This document shows, in pieces, positions 8,778-16,532 of a DNA stretch of 62,392 bases. Both the position numbers and the translations under genes were made by a program. The DNA is from Flavobacteriales bacterium. Its GTDB lineage: Bacteria; Bacteroidota; Bacteroidia; Flavobacteriales_G; Salibacteraceae. Numbering within the stretch: the stretch's first letter is position 1; each line of letters opens with the position of its first letter. The notes under the pieces were generated by a model. It searched no databases, was not told the origin of the DNA, and saw only the letters and a program-made list of their open reading frames with translations. Location: positions 1 through 62,392 of the forward strand of contig JABAYK010000021.1 of assembly GCA_018609045.1 (NCBI GenBank), given 5' to 3'.

Positions 8778-11700
8778 TTAGAAGCTTAAAGTTACGTGAA
8801 TATTATAAGTTTTTTCTTGGGGAGGAGTTAAATAAGTAATTCCAACACTCATATTTCTATCGGCATTGTTCTCAAAATCTCTTGCGATTTCAGGATCAAG
8901 GCCTGGGAATTGGGTCCAAGTAAATAAGTTAGTTCCACTAATGCCAAATCTTACTCTTGAAAAAACAGAGCCCATTAATTGAGACTCTTGGAAAGTGTAA
9001 CCAATCCCTACTCTTCTTAGTCTTACATAACTTGCATCGTGTAACCAAAGGTCGGTGTTTATCCAAGGAGTTGCGGAGCCATAAGTTGCATTGTCTAAAG
9101 TTAATCTTGGGTATTTTGCTAAATCTCCTGGTTCTTGCCAACGGTCGTAAACACCTGTTCTCATGTTCCAATCGGTAACAACACCCATTTGTCTTTTAGA
9201 TGATGAATCGTAAATTTTTCCACCAATACTGTAATATAATAATACACTTAAATCCCAAGCTTTATAGCTAAAAGAGTTTGTTAAACCACCTACAACATCT
9301 GGCAATACATCGCCAACTGCAACCCTATCTGCTGGGTCCCAATCTTTTGTTTGATTTCCGTCAATATCCAAATAAATTGGCCTACCATCCATTGGGTCAA
9401 CACCAACATATCTTACCAAGAAATTTGTTCCAACAGGAGACCCTACCACAACTCTTGTATCATTTGTACCTCCTGATACTGCATCTTCTGAGTAGTTACC
9501 AATGCTTACAATTTCATTGTAATTATTTGCTATGTTGAAATCGGTTGTCCATTTAAATTCTCCAACTAAGTTTCTTGATTTAATTGAGAATTCAACCCCT
9601 CTGTTAACGATTTCGCCCACGTTATCCCAATAACTTGAAAAACCATAAACCCTTGGAACTTGTAAATTCATCAATACTCCAGTAGATTTTTTGTTATAGA
9701 AAGTCAATTCACCATGAATTCGATCTTCAAGTAACCCGAATTCTAAACCTAAATCAAAGGTTTGGGCTGTTTCCCATCTTAATCCAGGGTTTTCTAGGTT
9801 TGTTGGATATGTAATGTCTTTGCCATTATAACCATCATCAGGATTAGCTTCTGCAGAAACACCCCAAGTTTGTCTCCAAACATTATTTGGAATATTTGCA
9901 TTTCCGGTTAAACCAAAACTAACTTTAGCTTTTAAAAAGTTTAGGGCTTCTAAACCTTTCATAAAAGATTCTTCGCTAACCACCCAACCTAATGAGGCAG
10001 AAGGAAAATAACCATAACGACTTTCAGGACCAAATTTTGAACTTCCATCCATTCTAAAAGTTCCTTGTGCAATGTATTTTCCTTTTAAAACATAGTTTCC
10101 TCTAGCAAAAACACTTCTAAATGAGTATTCTTCGATTCCAGTAACTCCTCTTCTGTATTCAGTTGAATCTGTAGAATAATCATTATCTCTTCTATCAACA
10201 GATTGAAGGTATTCATCATTTCTCCATTTTCTGTTAAAGTATTGGTATTCGTAACCAATCATTCCACCAATTCTGTGGTCTTCATTTAATGTGTTTGTAT
10301 AATTTAAAACAGCATTATAATTATAATTAGTTACCCAATTATTTCCTCTTCTAGCTACTCCTGGAGAAACATCAACAGGATTGATTCTTCCATCTTCAAA
10401 TTGATCGTCTCTGATGTCAACGTATTCGAAATTTCCAGTAGCTCTAACACTAAAATTCTCATTGATTTTATAGTCAGCAGTTAGATTTGTTAACGACCTA
10501 TATTCGGTTGTAATCCAATCTTTATACTCTCTATCTCTAACTGGGTTTGAAAGTTGGGTAAATTCTCCTGCTGTATCGTAAATTGGATAAATTGGCAAAG
10601 CAGTAGACATAGCTGCACCTAAACCTCCACTCCAAGCAGCATCAATTCTATCGTTTACAGCTCTTGTAAAGTTCGTATTTACACCAATTTTTAAATCATC
10701 AGTAACTTTATAATCTAAGTTAGCTCTACCACTAATTCTTTCGTATGAGTTTCCAATTAAAAAGCTTTCGTTATTCTCATAAGAGCCATTGATATAGTAG
10801 TTTAATTTATTAATTGAGCGTGAACCTGATAAAGAGTAATTCTGTTTAAATCCAACTCCAATAGTTTCGTCAACCCAATCGGTATTTGTTTTTCTTGCAT
10901 CTTCCCAAGAAATATTACTTGGCAGTTTTGCTGGGCCAACATTTCCATCATTTTCCCAAGCTTCTTGGTATAGCTGAAGAAATTCATCATTGTTTAACAT
11001 ATCTGGTAAGGCAGTTGGCAAAGAGATACCTGCATTAGCAACAAAGTCTAATTTTAATTTGTCAGTTTTGCCTCTTTTGGTAGTAATTAAAATTACTCCG
11101 TTTGCCCCTCTCGAACCATAGATACCAGTTGAGGCAGCATCCTTTAATATCTCAATAGACTCAATATCATTGGGATTTAAAAATGAAAGCGGATTTGAAT
11201 TCATTCCTCCGTTATTTCCATTTAAAAATACATCTTGAGAAATTGGAATTCCATCTACAACGTACAATGGATCTCCGCCTGCAGAGATTGAGGCAATACC
11301 CCTAACCCTTACAACAGAACTTGACCCAGCTAGTCCACTACCTGTTGTAACTTGAACTCCAGCGGCTTGACCTTGCAATGCAGCGTTAAAAGATGGAACT
11401 GGTAATTCTGTAACTACAGAGCCTTCAATTTTTGATATTGTTCCTGTTACATCTCTCTGTCTTTGAACACCATATCCTACAATAACAACTTCTTCAAGTA
11501 ATTCTGCATCTTCTGCTAGAGTAACATTACCTATGTTGATGTTTTTACCTGGCTCAACAGTAACACTAAGCTTGGAGGTTTTAAAACCAAGAAAATTAAT
11601 ATTTAAAATATATTCTCCAGGCTGTACAGACTTAATGGTAAAATTACCATCCATATCAGTGGTTGCCCCCTGAGTAGTACCCTCAATAATAACAGATGCT

Positions 11701-11813
11701 CCAGGCAACGTAATATTATTTTGGTCGAGAATTTTTCCTGAGATTGATTGACTAAATCCAGCAATCGGCAGCAAAAATACAATTAAGAAAATGAAAGAAT
11801 AAATTTTCCTCAT
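8778..11813 (-). CDS. SusC/RagA-family TonB-dependent oligosaccharide transporter
   Basis: 1011 residues from the ATG at 11811-11813 (MRKIYSFIFLIVFLLPIAGF, signal peptide). An upstream ATG at 11864 would place 17 extra residues before the signal peptide. Domains in order: carboxypeptidase-regulatory-like repeat (about residues 24-100), TonB-box-like EEVVIVGYG, plug with YVVDGIPIS and SIEILKDAASTGIYGSRGAN, then a 22-strand barrel ending in a Phe-terminated strand (YNIHVTLSF). It imports glucan oligosaccharides across the outer membrane using TonB energy, together with the SusD downstream. An AGTGT-N7-ACACT operator lies at 11932-11948 upstream. Substrate (maltodextrin) is inferred from the neighbouring GH13/GH65 genes. 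Confidence 0.95.
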   Translation of the reverse strand: MRKIYSFIFLIVFLLPIAGFSQSISGKILDQNNITLPGASVIIEGTTQGATTDMDGNFTIKSVQPGEYILNINFLGFKTSKLSVTVEPGKNINIGNVTLAEDAELLEEVVIVGYGVQRQRDVTGTISKIEGSVVTELPVPSFNAALQGQAAGVQVTTGSGLAGSSSVVRVRGIASISAGGDPLYVVDGIPISQDVFLNGNNGGMNSNPLSFLNPNDIESIEILKDAASTGIYGSRGANGVILITTKRGKTDKLKLDFVANAGISLPTALPDMLNNDEFLQLYQEAWENDGNVGPAKLPSNISWEDARKTNTDWVDETIGVGFKQNYSLSGSRSINKLNYYINGSYENNESFLIGNSYERISGRANLDYKVTDDLKIGVNTNFTRAVNDRIDAAWSGGLGAAMSTALPIYPIYDTAGEFTQLSNPVRDREYKDWITTEYRSLTNLTADYKINENFSVRATGNFEYVDIRDDQFEDGRINPVDVSPGVARRGNNWVTNYNYNAVLNYTNTLNEDHRIGGMIGYEYQYFNRKWRNDEYLQSVDRRDNDYSTDSTEYRRGVTGIEEYSFRSVFARGNYVLKGKYIAQGTFRMDGSSKFGPESRYGYFPSASLGWVVSEESFMKGLEALNFLKAKVSFGLTGNANIPNNVWRQTWGVSAEANPDDGYNGKDITYPTNLENPGLRWETAQTFDLGLEFGLLEDRIHGELTFYNKKSTGVLMNLQVPRVYGFSSYWDNVGEIVNRGVEFSIKSRNLVGEFKWTTDFNIANNYNEIVSIGNYSEDAVSGGTNDTRVVVGSPVGTNFLVRYVGVDPMDGRPIYLDIDGNQTKDWDPADRVAVGDVLPDVVGGLTNSFSYKAWDLSVLLYYSIGGKIYDSSSKRQMGVVTDWNMRTGVYDRWQEPGDLAKYPRLTLDNATYGSATPWINTDLWLHDASYVRLRRVGIGYTFQESQLMGSVFSRVRFGISGTNLFTWTQFPGLDPEIARDFENNADRNMSVGITYLTPPQEKTYNIHVTLSF

Positions 11814-11931
11814 AAGTGGGATTTTTAGGATTAAAAAACGGCTAAAATTATGTTTTTTTAACATTCAAAAAAATGTTTTTTATCATTTTACATTTTTTAA
11901 AATTCACCTGAAAGCCTTAAATGTTAGGCAT

Positions 11932-11948
11932 AGTGTAATTTTGACACT
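11932..11948. promoter_or_regulatory. Predicted operator A (AGTGT-N7-ACACT)
   Basis: AGTGT AATTTTG ACACT, perfect inverted half-sites. It lies 118 bases upstream of the susC start codon and 197 bases upstream of the CBM-repeat gene. It is one of five perfect copies, all inside the glucan locus. The candidate regulator is the NrtR-type protein at 19454-20158. Confidence 0.78.
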
Positions 11949-12112
11949 TTTTAATTAGATATAAAAATATCTCTATTTAGAATCTTTCTAAATAGTAAAA
12001 ATGATTAAAACTCGAAAAACGACTGATTTTTGAAAATAAATTGAAGTTTTTTCCTAATTTTATTTTCTCAAATTTGAGTCAAAAATTCACCAATTTTAAA
12101 TATAGCAATTTA

Positions 12113-12129
12113 AGTGTAATTTAGACACT
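12113..12129. promoter_or_regulatory. Predicted operator B (AGTGT-N7-ACACT)
   Basis: AGTGT AATTTAG ACACT. It ends 16 bases before the ATG of the nine-repeat CBM gene, so a bound protein would probably sit on the transcription start or early leader. That position suggests repression. Confidence 0.78.
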
Positions 12130-12145
12130 TACTAAATCAATTTTC

Positions 12146-15100
12146 ATGAAAAAGACGTTTCTCACTTCAATTTTATGTCTTATACTTTTTTCTGTTTGGT
12201 CTCAACCCATTAACGTAACATTTAGAGTTGATATGACTTACCAAAATGTTTCACCAAATGGGGTTCATGTTGCTGGTAATTTTCAAGACACTGCAGGGTT
12301 TGCTTCAAACTGGCTTCCTGGAGCTACAGTTTTAGTAGATTCTAACAATACCAATATTTATGAGGTAACTGTGTCAATTCCATCTGGAACATATCAATAT
12401 AAATTCATAAATGGCAATGTTTGGGGAAACGATGAAAGTGTGCCACAAAGTTGCGGATTTGGAAGTTTTCCATTTAACAGACAAGTAACAATTGGCACTA
12501 CTGATACTATTTTACCTGCAATTTGTTTTGCCCAATGCACTGTTTGCCCAACAACAGAAATGGTAACCTTTCAAGTAGATATGCGAAATGAAATAATTGA
12601 TACAACTGGTGTTTATGTAGCTGGTGATTTTCAGGTTGCTGCGGGGTATATTTCGAATTGGGACCCTACATCAATACAATTATCAGATTTAAATAACGAT
12701 TCAATTTACGAAACAACTGTAAACATTCCCTCAGGGAGTTACCAATATAAATTTATTAATGGAAACTCATTTGCAGGAGAAGAAAATGTTCCATCATCTT
12801 GTGGTGTTTCAAATGGTTTAGGTGGTTATAATAGAGCTATTGTTATTGCTGCAGACACTACCATTCCTGAAGTTTGTTTTAATTCATGCCTTTCATGCTC
12901 TGCGCCACCAACACCTATATATAATGTTACCTTTAAGTTAGACATGCAAACTTATACAGGCTCTTTTAACAATGCATTTGTAAGTGGAAGCTTTAACGGA
13001 TGGAATGGCACCTTGGATACTCTTTTTGATTTAAATGGAGATACGGTTTTCGAAAAAACAATACAATTAGCTGCAGGAACTTATGAATACAAGTTTCAAC
13101 TAGATAACTGGACGATTTTTGAACTTTTTACAGGTTCAGAACCTTGTGTTATTCAAAATTCTGGAAACATAAATCGAGTAATTACAATTTCTGGAGATAC
13201 TACGCTTGGAGAATTTTGTTTCAACAGTTGTGTTGATTGCCCAACTGCAACACCAACTTTTTACCAAGTTGTATTTAATGTAAATATGAATGATTATGAT
13301 TCTACATTTTCGAAGGTATATGTTAGTGGCGAGTTTAACAATTGGTGTGGCTCTTGCGATGAACTTAAAGATTTAGATTTTGATGGTATTTATTCAGATA
13401 CCATTATGCTACCTGCAGATACATTTCAATATAAATTCAATTTAGACAATTGGACCATTTCTGAAATTTTTACAGGAGCAGAAGCATGCACCGATACCTT
13501 TGCAGGAATAGCTAACAGGTACTTTAACTTTAATTCAGACACGGTTTTACCACAAGTTTGCTTTAACAGCTGCAGCTCATGCCCCCCTCGTCCTCAATTT
13601 ACAACAACCTTCATTACCGACATGAAGCATAATTTAGTTGATTCGAATGGATTGTTTATATACGGGTCTTTTAATAATTATGATTTAACGAACACTCCAC
13701 TGCAAAGCTTTGGAGATAGTTTGTATGGAGTTACCCTTACTCTAGACTCTGGTAAAACTGTTTATTACAGATATTTAAATGGAAACTCTTCTGAGCAAAC
13801 TAAAGGTAATTGCTTTACAACAGCACCAAACGGAATTACAACACGAAGTCAAAATATTAACCAGAACAACGACACAATTTTACTTTGTTTTAACGAATGT
13901 GATACTTGCTCTGCATTGCCTTCAATTCAATACTACAATGTAACATTTAGGGTAGGAATGTACGGCCAAAATATAAGTTCTAATGGTGTGCATGTTGCTG
14001 GTAATTTTCAAACACTAGCAGGTTTTCCTAATAATTGGGATCCTTCATCAACACAAATGCAAGATTTAGATGGAGACAGTATTTATGAGCTTACATTGAT
14101 TTTACCTGCTGATACTTTTGAGTATAAATATATTAATGGAAATACTTGGAACGATGCTGAAATTGTTCCCCAAACTTGCGGAGTTGGCATTAGTGCTTTA
14201 AATAGAGAAATTGAATTTTCGAGCGATACCATATTAAAAGCAGTTTGTTTTTCAAGCTGTAAAATTTGTCCTCAAACAATTCCTCCAACACTATACCCTA
14301 TTTCTTTTAAGGTTGATATGAGGTTAGAAAGCATTTCACCTGATGGAGTTCATTTGGTTGGAGACTTTTCTAATTGGACTGTTGATAGTATCCCGATGAT
14401 AAATAATGGCAAAGGCTTATTTGAAGTAACCCTAAATTTAGATTCAGGTCAAACCTTTCAATACAAATTTATTAATGGAAACACTTTTGCCGGAGAAGAA
14501 AATGTACCTGCATTATGCGGTGTTCCTAATGGTTTAGGTAATTTTAATCGAGAAGTTACTGCTTCAAACCCAACGGTGCTAGATTCTCTTTGTTTTGGCA
14601 AATGTTTGCCTTGCAATTTAGCCTGTCTTAGCCAAATAAATCTGGGGCTAAAAGTTGACATGACCGATGAGATTGTTGATGCCTCAGGCGTTTTTATTGC
14701 AGGGTCGTTTAATAATTGGACTTTAGAACCAATGAGCCCTATCGGAAACAATATATACTCGATAAACCTTAGCCTAGATTCAAATGCCATTTTTGAATAC
14801 AAATTTTATAACGGAAACAACCCAGGAGTTTCTGAAGTTGTTCCTCAAGCTTGCGGAACACCTGATGGTCAAGGTGGATTTAACAGATCAATTTTTACGT
14901 TTGGAAGCATTAATTTAAACGAAGTTTGTTTTTCGAGTTGTGCTGTTTGCGTTTCTCCTCCATCCAAATCTAATGTTACTTTTCGGGTAAGCATGAAAAA
15001 TAATGCTGTATCTAATTTTGGTTTAAACGTAGCAGGAAACTTCAACAATTACAACCCAAATGAATACAATCTTACTGACGCAAATTCTGACACGATTTAC

Positions 15101-15577
15101 CAAGTAACAATAAGCTTAAGCCAAGGTGAATCAATTTTATACAATTATTATAATGGTGTTACCCTTGCCAACAAAGAAAAAACAGATAGCCTTGAAGGTT
15201 GTGGTATAAAAGATGGGTTTGGCAATATTGAAAGAAACTTTATTGTTCCAAATTTTGATACAACTCTAAATGTTGTTTGTTATGCAAGATGTACAGATTG
15301 TAAGCCTTCAAATAATATAGGAGTAAAAGAACAACTCAAATCCAACCTAAATGTTAAAATAATTAATGGAAATTTATCTATTCAAAATAATGATTTACTT
15401 TCTTTAAAAAACATTACCATTTTTGATGTAACAGGTAAGGCAGTGTTTAATTCGGCTTTACAACCTGCGGTTCATCAAATTGTAGATTTAAATTTTATTA
15501 GAAATACAGGTATTTATTTTTATTCGATTAATATTGGCTCAAACGAAATAAAAGGGAAACTAGTTTTACAACCATAA
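12146..15577 (+). CDS. T9SS-secreted protein with nine CBM-like repeats
   Basis: 1143 residues. Signal peptide MKKTFLTSILCLILFSVWSQ, nine tandem beta-sandwich repeats of about 105-113 residues (roughly 22-134, 139-251, 258-365, 372-479, 485-588, 596-708, 716-823, 832-935, 942-1052) and a C-terminal T9SS type A sorting domain (about 1068-1143, ending KGKLVLQP). Each repeat has VTFRVDM-like, VAGNFxxWxP-like and YQYKFINGN-like strands, as in CBM20/CBM48/AMPK glycogen-binding E-set modules. Each closes with C[FY]xxCxxC plus one further Cys about 25-30 residues earlier. There is no catalytic domain. It probably captures starch at the cell surface, like SusE/SusF in Bacteroides but exported by T9SS; this is inferred. 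An operator lies directly upstream, and the AstE-like gene follows by 7 bases. Confidence 0.85.
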   Translation: MKKTFLTSILCLILFSVWSQPINVTFRVDMTYQNVSPNGVHVAGNFQDTAGFASNWLPGATVLVDSNNTNIYEVTVSIPSGTYQYKFINGNVWGNDESVPQSCGFGSFPFNRQVTIGTTDTILPAICFAQCTVCPTTEMVTFQVDMRNEIIDTTGVYVAGDFQVAAGYISNWDPTSIQLSDLNNDSIYETTVNIPSGSYQYKFINGNSFAGEENVPSSCGVSNGLGGYNRAIVIAADTTIPEVCFNSCLSCSAPPTPIYNVTFKLDMQTYTGSFNNAFVSGSFNGWNGTLDTLFDLNGDTVFEKTIQLAAGTYEYKFQLDNWTIFELFTGSEPCVIQNSGNINRVITISGDTTLGEFCFNSCVDCPTATPTFYQVVFNVNMNDYDSTFSKVYVSGEFNNWCGSCDELKDLDFDGIYSDTIMLPADTFQYKFNLDNWTISEIFTGAEACTDTFAGIANRYFNFNSDTVLPQVCFNSCSSCPPRPQFTTTFITDMKHNLVDSNGLFIYGSFNNYDLTNTPLQSFGDSLYGVTLTLDSGKTVYYRYLNGNSSEQTKGNCFTTAPNGITTRSQNINQNNDTILLCFNECDTCSALPSIQYYNVTFRVGMYGQNISSNGVHVAGNFQTLAGFPNNWDPSSTQMQDLDGDSIYELTLILPADTFEYKYINGNTWNDAEIVPQTCGVGISALNREIEFSSDTILKAVCFSSCKICPQTIPPTLYPISFKVDMRLESISPDGVHLVGDFSNWTVDSIPMINNGKGLFEVTLNLDSGQTFQYKFINGNTFAGEENVPALCGVPNGLGNFNREVTASNPTVLDSLCFGKCLPCNLACLSQINLGLKVDMTDEIVDASGVFIAGSFNNWTLEPMSPIGNNIYSINLSLDSNAIFEYKFYNGNNPGVSEVVPQACGTPDGQGGFNRSIFTFGSINLNEVCFSSCAVCVSPPSKSNVTFRVSMKNNAVSNFGLNVAGNFNNYNPNEYNLTDANSDTIYQVTISLSQGESILYNYYNGVTLANKEKTDSLEGCGIKDGFGNIERNFIVPNFDTTLNVVCYARCTDCKPSNNIGVKEQLKSNLNVKIINGNLSIQNNDLLSLKNITIFDVTGKAVFNSALQPAVHQIVDLNFIRNTGIYFYSINIGSNEIKGKLVLQP
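12209..15301 (+). repeat. Nine-fold protein-coding tandem repeat (CBM-like modules)
   Basis: Nine units of about 310-340 bases encode the modules listed for the surrounding gene. They are divergent at the DNA level, so this is an old duplication array. The most constant points are the strand YxYKFxNGN and the closing cysteine triad, for example ICFAQCTVC, VCFNSCLSC and VCYARCTDC. Confidence 0.82.
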
Positions 15578-15584
15578 TTGCTAA

Positions 15585-16532
15585 ATGAGCTCAATAAAAA
15601 TTGACCGATATTCTATAAAAGAAGGAAGTAACTCTTTTATTGAACTTTATATTGCTAGGTTACCCTCTGGAACTGAAATTCATTTGCCAATTCATATTTT
15701 TAGAAGTAAGGTAAAAGGTCCAACCATTTTACTTTCTGGAGGCTTGCATGGTGATGAAGTAAATGGAATTGAAATTGTAAGAAGAATGGTTTCTGGCAAA
15801 AGCTTCACAAAACTCAAGTGTGGCTCTATTATCGCCATGCCAATCATCAATATTTTTGGATTCTTAAATTTTTCTAGAGATGTTCCTGATGGTAAAGATG
15901 TTAATAGGAGTTTCCCCGGAAGCGAATCTGGTTCTTTGGCAAGTTTAGTAGCTTATACAATTTCAACCCACATTTTACCAAATATTGATTTTGGTATCGA
16001 TTTTCATACAGGAGGTTCTAGTAGAACAAATTTCCCTCAGGTTAGAATATCTGATAAAGATAAATTAGGACAAGATGTAGCCCAAAGGTTTCAAGCCCCA
16101 TACACTTTAAGGTCGCCATTAATCGAAGGCTCCTTAAGAAAATGTGCTTTTGATATGGGTAAAAGCATCGTGGTTTATGAAGGTGGAGAATCTATGAGGT
16201 TTAGCGAAACTGCTATTGAGGAAGCCATAAGAGGAACATACCGTGTTTTACATAGTTTTAACATGATAAGTGGTTCTTCAAAACCAAAAAAACCTACTCA
16301 ATTTTTTAACTCGAGCAAATGGTTAAGGGCTGAAATGGCTGGGTTATTCAGAAGTTTAAAAAAATCAGGTCAAAAGGTAAACCAAGGAGATGTTTTAGGA
16401 ATTATTTCTGATGTAGCTGGCCAATATCAAATTTCGGTAGATTGCCCAGAAAATGGCTACATCGTAGGACATAACAACACCCCTGTTGTTCACAAGGGTG
16501 ATGCTTTGTTCCATATTGGTATTACAGATTAA
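15585..16532 (+). CDS. Succinylglutamate desuccinylase/aspartoacylase-family metallohydrolase
   Basis: 315 residues with no signal peptide. Zinc-ligand motif GGLHGDEVNG gives His55 and Glu58; DFHTGG gives His141 as the third ligand. Substrate-binding NRSFPG (Asn107, Arg108) and a later YEGGE (candidate catalytic Glu) complete the M14-like AstE/AspA pattern, and the C-terminal part is the usual small beta-domain. Such enzymes hydrolyse N-acyl or amide bonds of amino-acid-like substrates; the substrate here is unknown. It begins 7 bases after the CBM-repeat gene, so it should be co-expressed with it, which is unexpected for starch use. Its stop overlaps the stop of the convergent GH13 gene by 4 bases. 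Confidence 0.85.
   Translation: MSSIKIDRYSIKEGSNSFIELYIARLPSGTEIHLPIHIFRSKVKGPTILLSGGLHGDEVNGIEIVRRMVSGKSFTKLKCGSIIAMPIINIFGFLNFSRDVPDGKDVNRSFPGSESGSLASLVAYTISTHILPNIDFGIDFHTGGSSRTNFPQVRISDKDKLGQDVAQRFQAPYTLRSPLIEGSLRKCAFDMGKSIVVYEGGESMRFSETAIEEAIRGTYRVLHSFNMISGSSKPKKPTQFFNSSKWLRAEMAGLFRSLKKSGQKVNQGDVLGIISDVAGQYQISVDCPENGYIVGHNNTPVVHKGDALFHIGITD

Larger units (their letters stand above)
11814..12145. promoter_or_regulatory. Divergent control region between susC and the nine-repeat CBM gene
   Basis: 332 very AT-rich bases without a gene. It holds two palindromic operators (11932-11948 and 12113-12129), centres 181 bases apart. A weak -7-like TAATTTTA for susC is at 11843-11850 on the minus strand. 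The first operator itself contains TAATTTTG (11936-11943, plus strand), which fits the TAnnTTTG pattern. No convincing start site can be fixed by eye for either gene. Confidence 0.55.

Noticed and set aside
8938..9538. Several open frames on both strands inside susC (and likewise inside the GH13, GH65 and adhesin genes)
   Set aside because: They overlap strongly supported genes, have no recognisable domains or signals and follow the codon shadow of the real frame.
12209..15301. Regularly spaced repeats that could suggest a CRISPR-like array
   Set aside because: The repeats are about 310-340 bases, divergent in DNA sequence and translate in one frame into beta-sandwich modules; they are protein repeats.
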